Part shown: positions 61,997-64,000 of the stretch, one piece after another | Numbering within the stretch: the stretch's first letter is position 1 | How the letters are laid out: each line of letters starts with the position of its first letter | Source of the DNA: Lysobacter sp. HDW10 | GTDB lineage: Bacteria > Pseudomonadota > Gammaproteobacteria > Xanthomonadales > Xanthomonadaceae | Assembly: GCF_011300685.1 (NCBI RefSeq) | Contig: NZ_CP049864.1 | Span: forward strand, 467,001-531,000 | Direction: 5' to 3' | DNA: 64,000 bases | Program-made: the position numbers and the translations under genes | The notes under the pieces: generated by a model | Database searches by the model: none | What the model saw: only the letters and a program-made list of their open reading frames with translations | Told to the model about the DNA's origin: nothing

Positions 61997-62115
61997 GATG
62001 AGGTGTCCAGTGCTTGAAAAGTCGTGGCTAGTATGGGTTGCAAGAGCGCTGTTTTGAGCGAAATTAGGGTGCTGTTTTTAGGACGATCCGTTTCAGAACG
62101 CCCGTTTCTACGGCT

Positions 62116-63444
62116 ATGATGAGCGCTCAACCCTCATCTTGTGAACCGCCGATGCGTGGACCCAAGCGCGCCCCTCGTTACGCCGCCTTCCTCGGCGCGC
62201 TTCTAGGCACATTCGCCATGGGCAGTGGCATGGCAGCTGTAGGCGACAAGATCCCCGGCCTTGAAACGCTGATCCTTGAAGCGGTGCGCGAGAACCCGGC
62301 CGTGGCAGCAGCCATGACTGAAAGCAGTGCAGCCAAGTCTGAAAAGAGTGCGGCCAAAGCGGAATGGCTTCCTTCTTTGACGGCACGCAGCGAGGTCCGC
62401 AAGACGGGCGGCACCGGTGTTTTGCAACTTGATCAACCGATTTGGTCATTTGGACGCATTGGCGCAACCATCCGCCAAGCGGATGCCAATTTGTCCGCGT
62501 CTTATGCCGTCACCGACCAAACGAAATACGACATTGCGCTTCGAACTGTATCGGCATGGGAGTCATACGCCTCTGCGTCTTTGCAAGCGGAAGCCATCAC
62601 GCGATACATCGGTGAACTCGACGGCTTCAACGGCATGATGACGCGGCGTGTTGCACAAGGTGTTTCTGCACGCATCGAATTAGAGTTGGTGCGCTCACGC
62701 ATTGAACAGGCACAAGTCGAGCTAGACGGTGCTGAAACAACACGCAAGCTCGCGATTGCACGTCTTTCACAGTTAACGGGCAGCCCGTTTGACAACGGAC
62801 AGCGTGTGGATGACACACACATTGAGCGACTGCTCGTCCATGCAGAGCAGTTCAGTGAATTAAGTGCGGAACGGCTGGCTGATGCGAGCAACGACTACCC
62901 CAGTGTGCGCGCAGCAACCTATAAAGCAGAGGCAGCAGAACAAGCGAGCAAAGCAGCGAAAGCTGCGCGATATCCTTCCATCTATTTGCGCGGCGTGCGC
63001 GAATTCGGTCCCGGCCGCATTGAGGCAAACAATGGTGTTGCCCTCGGTCTGCAATACAACCTGACCCCCAGTCAATCCATTTATGGGTGGCGCGGTTCAC
63101 AGGCACGCGCAGAAGGCGCCAAGTTGAAGATCGAAGGCGAACGTCGTTTGGTGACTGAGTCGCTGCAAACAGAAATGCAAACCTTGATTGGCGCTAAGAG
63201 CCGTGCCAAGTCTTTGGCTGCGGCACGTGTCGGTGCAGAAGCAGTCAAGCAATCTTATGCGCGTCAATTTATCGCTGGCAGAAAATCTTGGCTTGAAGTG
63301 TTGAACGCTTTGCGCGAATCCGAACTCAATGAAGTCTCAATTCATGCGGCGCAAGTCAGCACCGTTGCCTCGTACTATCGTTTGCAGCTGCTGATGGGTT
63401 TACTGCCCTGGCAACAGCCCACCACAGGGGAACAACGTGGCTGA
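62116..63444 (+). CDS. TolC-family outer membrane protein of a type I secretion system
   Basis: 442 residues from ATG 62116; the ATG at 62152 gives a more usual signal peptide (cleaved near AAVGDK). The mature protein is almost wholly alpha-helical with two OEP repeats (LETLILEAVRENPAVAAAM near the start, AAKAARYPSIYLRGVREFG in the middle), as in TolC. It ends in the usual helical hairpin (WLEVLNALRESELNE). The ABC transporter gene overlaps its stop by 8 bases, so both form one secretion operon, presumably for the giant adhesin. Confidence 0.9.
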   Translation: MMSAQPSSCEPPMRGPKRAPRYAAFLGALLGTFAMGSGMAAVGDKIPGLETLILEAVRENPAVAAAMTESSAAKSEKSAAKAEWLPSLTARSEVRKTGGTGVLQLDQPIWSFGRIGATIRQADANLSASYAVTDQTKYDIALRTVSAWESYASASLQAEAITRYIGELDGFNGMMTRRVAQGVSARIELELVRSRIEQAQVELDGAETTRKLAIARLSQLTGSPFDNGQRVDDTHIERLLVHAEQFSELSAERLADASNDYPSVRAATYKAEAAEQASKAAKAARYPSIYLRGVREFGPGRIEANNGVALGLQYNLTPSQSIYGWRGSQARAEGAKLKIEGERRLVTESLQTEMQTLIGAKSRAKSLAAARVGAEAVKQSYARQFIAGRKSWLEVLNALRESELNEVSIHAAQVSTVASYYRLQLLMGLLPWQQPTTGEQRG

Positions 63445-64000
63445 AATGGATCACAGCGCCTTAGCTTGGGCGCTTTCGGAATACGCACAACGATCAGGCA
63501 CTTCGTTCGATAGTGTGCGCTTGCATGTTGCTTTGTCCAAAGTCAAAGACGCATCGTCTGAGCGCGATGCACTGAATGCAGTGACGCAATCACTTGGCAT
63601 TCGTAACGCGGCCATAGCGAAGGTACCGGACGTCGTTCTTCTGCCCATGCTGACCTGGCATGCAAATCGCGGTTGGGGCGTCGTCATTGATCGCACTCCC
63701 GATGGCCAATGGCATGTCCTTTCGCCAGATGAAGAGTATTGGGCGCCTGAGGTCGAACTCGTCGACCGCACCGCGACCCTCGCTTTACAACAAGGCAATG
63801 GCGATCCCAAGATCACCCACTCTTTCTCGCAAGAGTTGCGCGAAGCCATTCGCGAGCATCGCGGCATCTTGGGTGAAGGCGTCTTTGCATCACTGATGCT
63901 GGGTCTACTCACTGTGGTGACCTCGCTCTATTCGATGCAGGTGTATGACCGCGTCATTCCGACACGAAATGGCTACACGCTTGCCGTGCTGTGTATGGGC
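63437..64000 (+). CDS. Type I secretion ABC transporter (LapB/PrtD-like), 5' part
   Basis: The 188 visible codons run off the window. The GTG start at 63437 follows AGGGGAA; ATG 63446 is the alternative. The first ~125 residues form a C39 peptidase-like domain that has no cysteine, so it should bind but not cut the substrate, as in transporters of RTX adhesins. Then the first membrane helix (ASLMLGLLTVVTSLYSMQVYDRVIPT) shows the signature of type I secretion exporters. The ATPase domain lies beyond the window; an HlyD-type adaptor is expected next. Confidence 0.92.
   Translation, partial: MAEMDHSALAWALSEYAQRSGTSFDSVRLHVALSKVKDASSERDALNAVTQSLGIRNAAIAKVPDVVLLPMLTWHANRGWGVVIDRTPDGQWHVLSPDEEYWAPEVELVDRTATLALQQGNGDPKITHSFSQELREAIREHRGILGEGVFASLMLGLLTVVTSLYSMQVYDRVIPTRNGYTLAVLCMG

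Overview
The window looks like a chromosome segment of a gammaproteobacterium of the Xanthomonadaceae/Lysobacteraceae type (Lysobacter-, Thermomonas- or Arenimonas-like). This is inferred from the housekeeping gene order (UPF0149 and TIGR02449 proteins - zapA - 6S RNA - 5-formyl-THF cyclo-ligase - EVE protein - rpiA; prmA - DUF3426 - fis - purH - purD), the split class II ribonucleotide reductase accessory gene nrdJb, and the fairly GC-rich codon use. No species can be named from sequence alone.

Region 1 (1-25.9 kb) is core genome. It holds a histone H1-like protein and NrdJb; a catalase-like/cytochrome b561 pair divergent from an ECF sigma/anti-sigma pair, with matching ECF-type promoters facing both ways; a MacA-MacB type tripartite efflux operon; pepP and UPF0149; the zapB-like/zapA/6S RNA/fau cluster; rpiA; a membrane glycosyltransferase and a PAP2 phosphatase; prmA, fis, purH and purD; an MFS-acyltransferase fusion; nudC, erpA and rppH.

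Region 2 (25.9-40.7 kb) is one giant minus-strand gene for a ~4,676-residue RTX adhesin: Bap-like N terminus, Ig-like, 15 cadherin-like, 9 VCBS-like and other repeats, a lectin-like domain, RTX repeats and a type I secretion signal. A small exported protein gene precedes it. The DNA repeats are nearly identical, showing recent internal duplication.

Region 3 (41.0-60.5 kb) is an integrative genomic island inserted at the 3' end of an elongator tRNA-Met gene. It starts with a P4-type tyrosine integrase and ends at an imperfect 21-bp copy of the tRNA end (60445-60465). It carries an unknown gene next to the integrase, a YagK/YfjJ-like (HUH motif) replication-type protein, AlpA, a complete type I restriction-modification operon (hsdM-hsdS-hsdR), an EVE-HNH endonuclease likely to act on modified DNA, a RadC - small membrane protein - hydrolase-like - YqaJ run with three mini-ORFs, and an IetA/IetS-type AAA ATPase plus subtilisin-like protease pair. 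The ietAS-like pair is itself bracketed by a 12-bp repeat of the attachment core, so the island may be composite. It is best read as a defence island.

Region 4 (60.5-64 kb) returns to the core: an Ada-type alkyltransferase, an NADPH-dependent FMN reductase, and the start of a type I secretion operon (TolC-like outer membrane protein, then an ABC transporter with a cysteine-less C39-like domain, cut by the window end). This exporter very probably serves the giant adhesin. If so, the island has separated a formerly adjacent adhesin/secretion locus.
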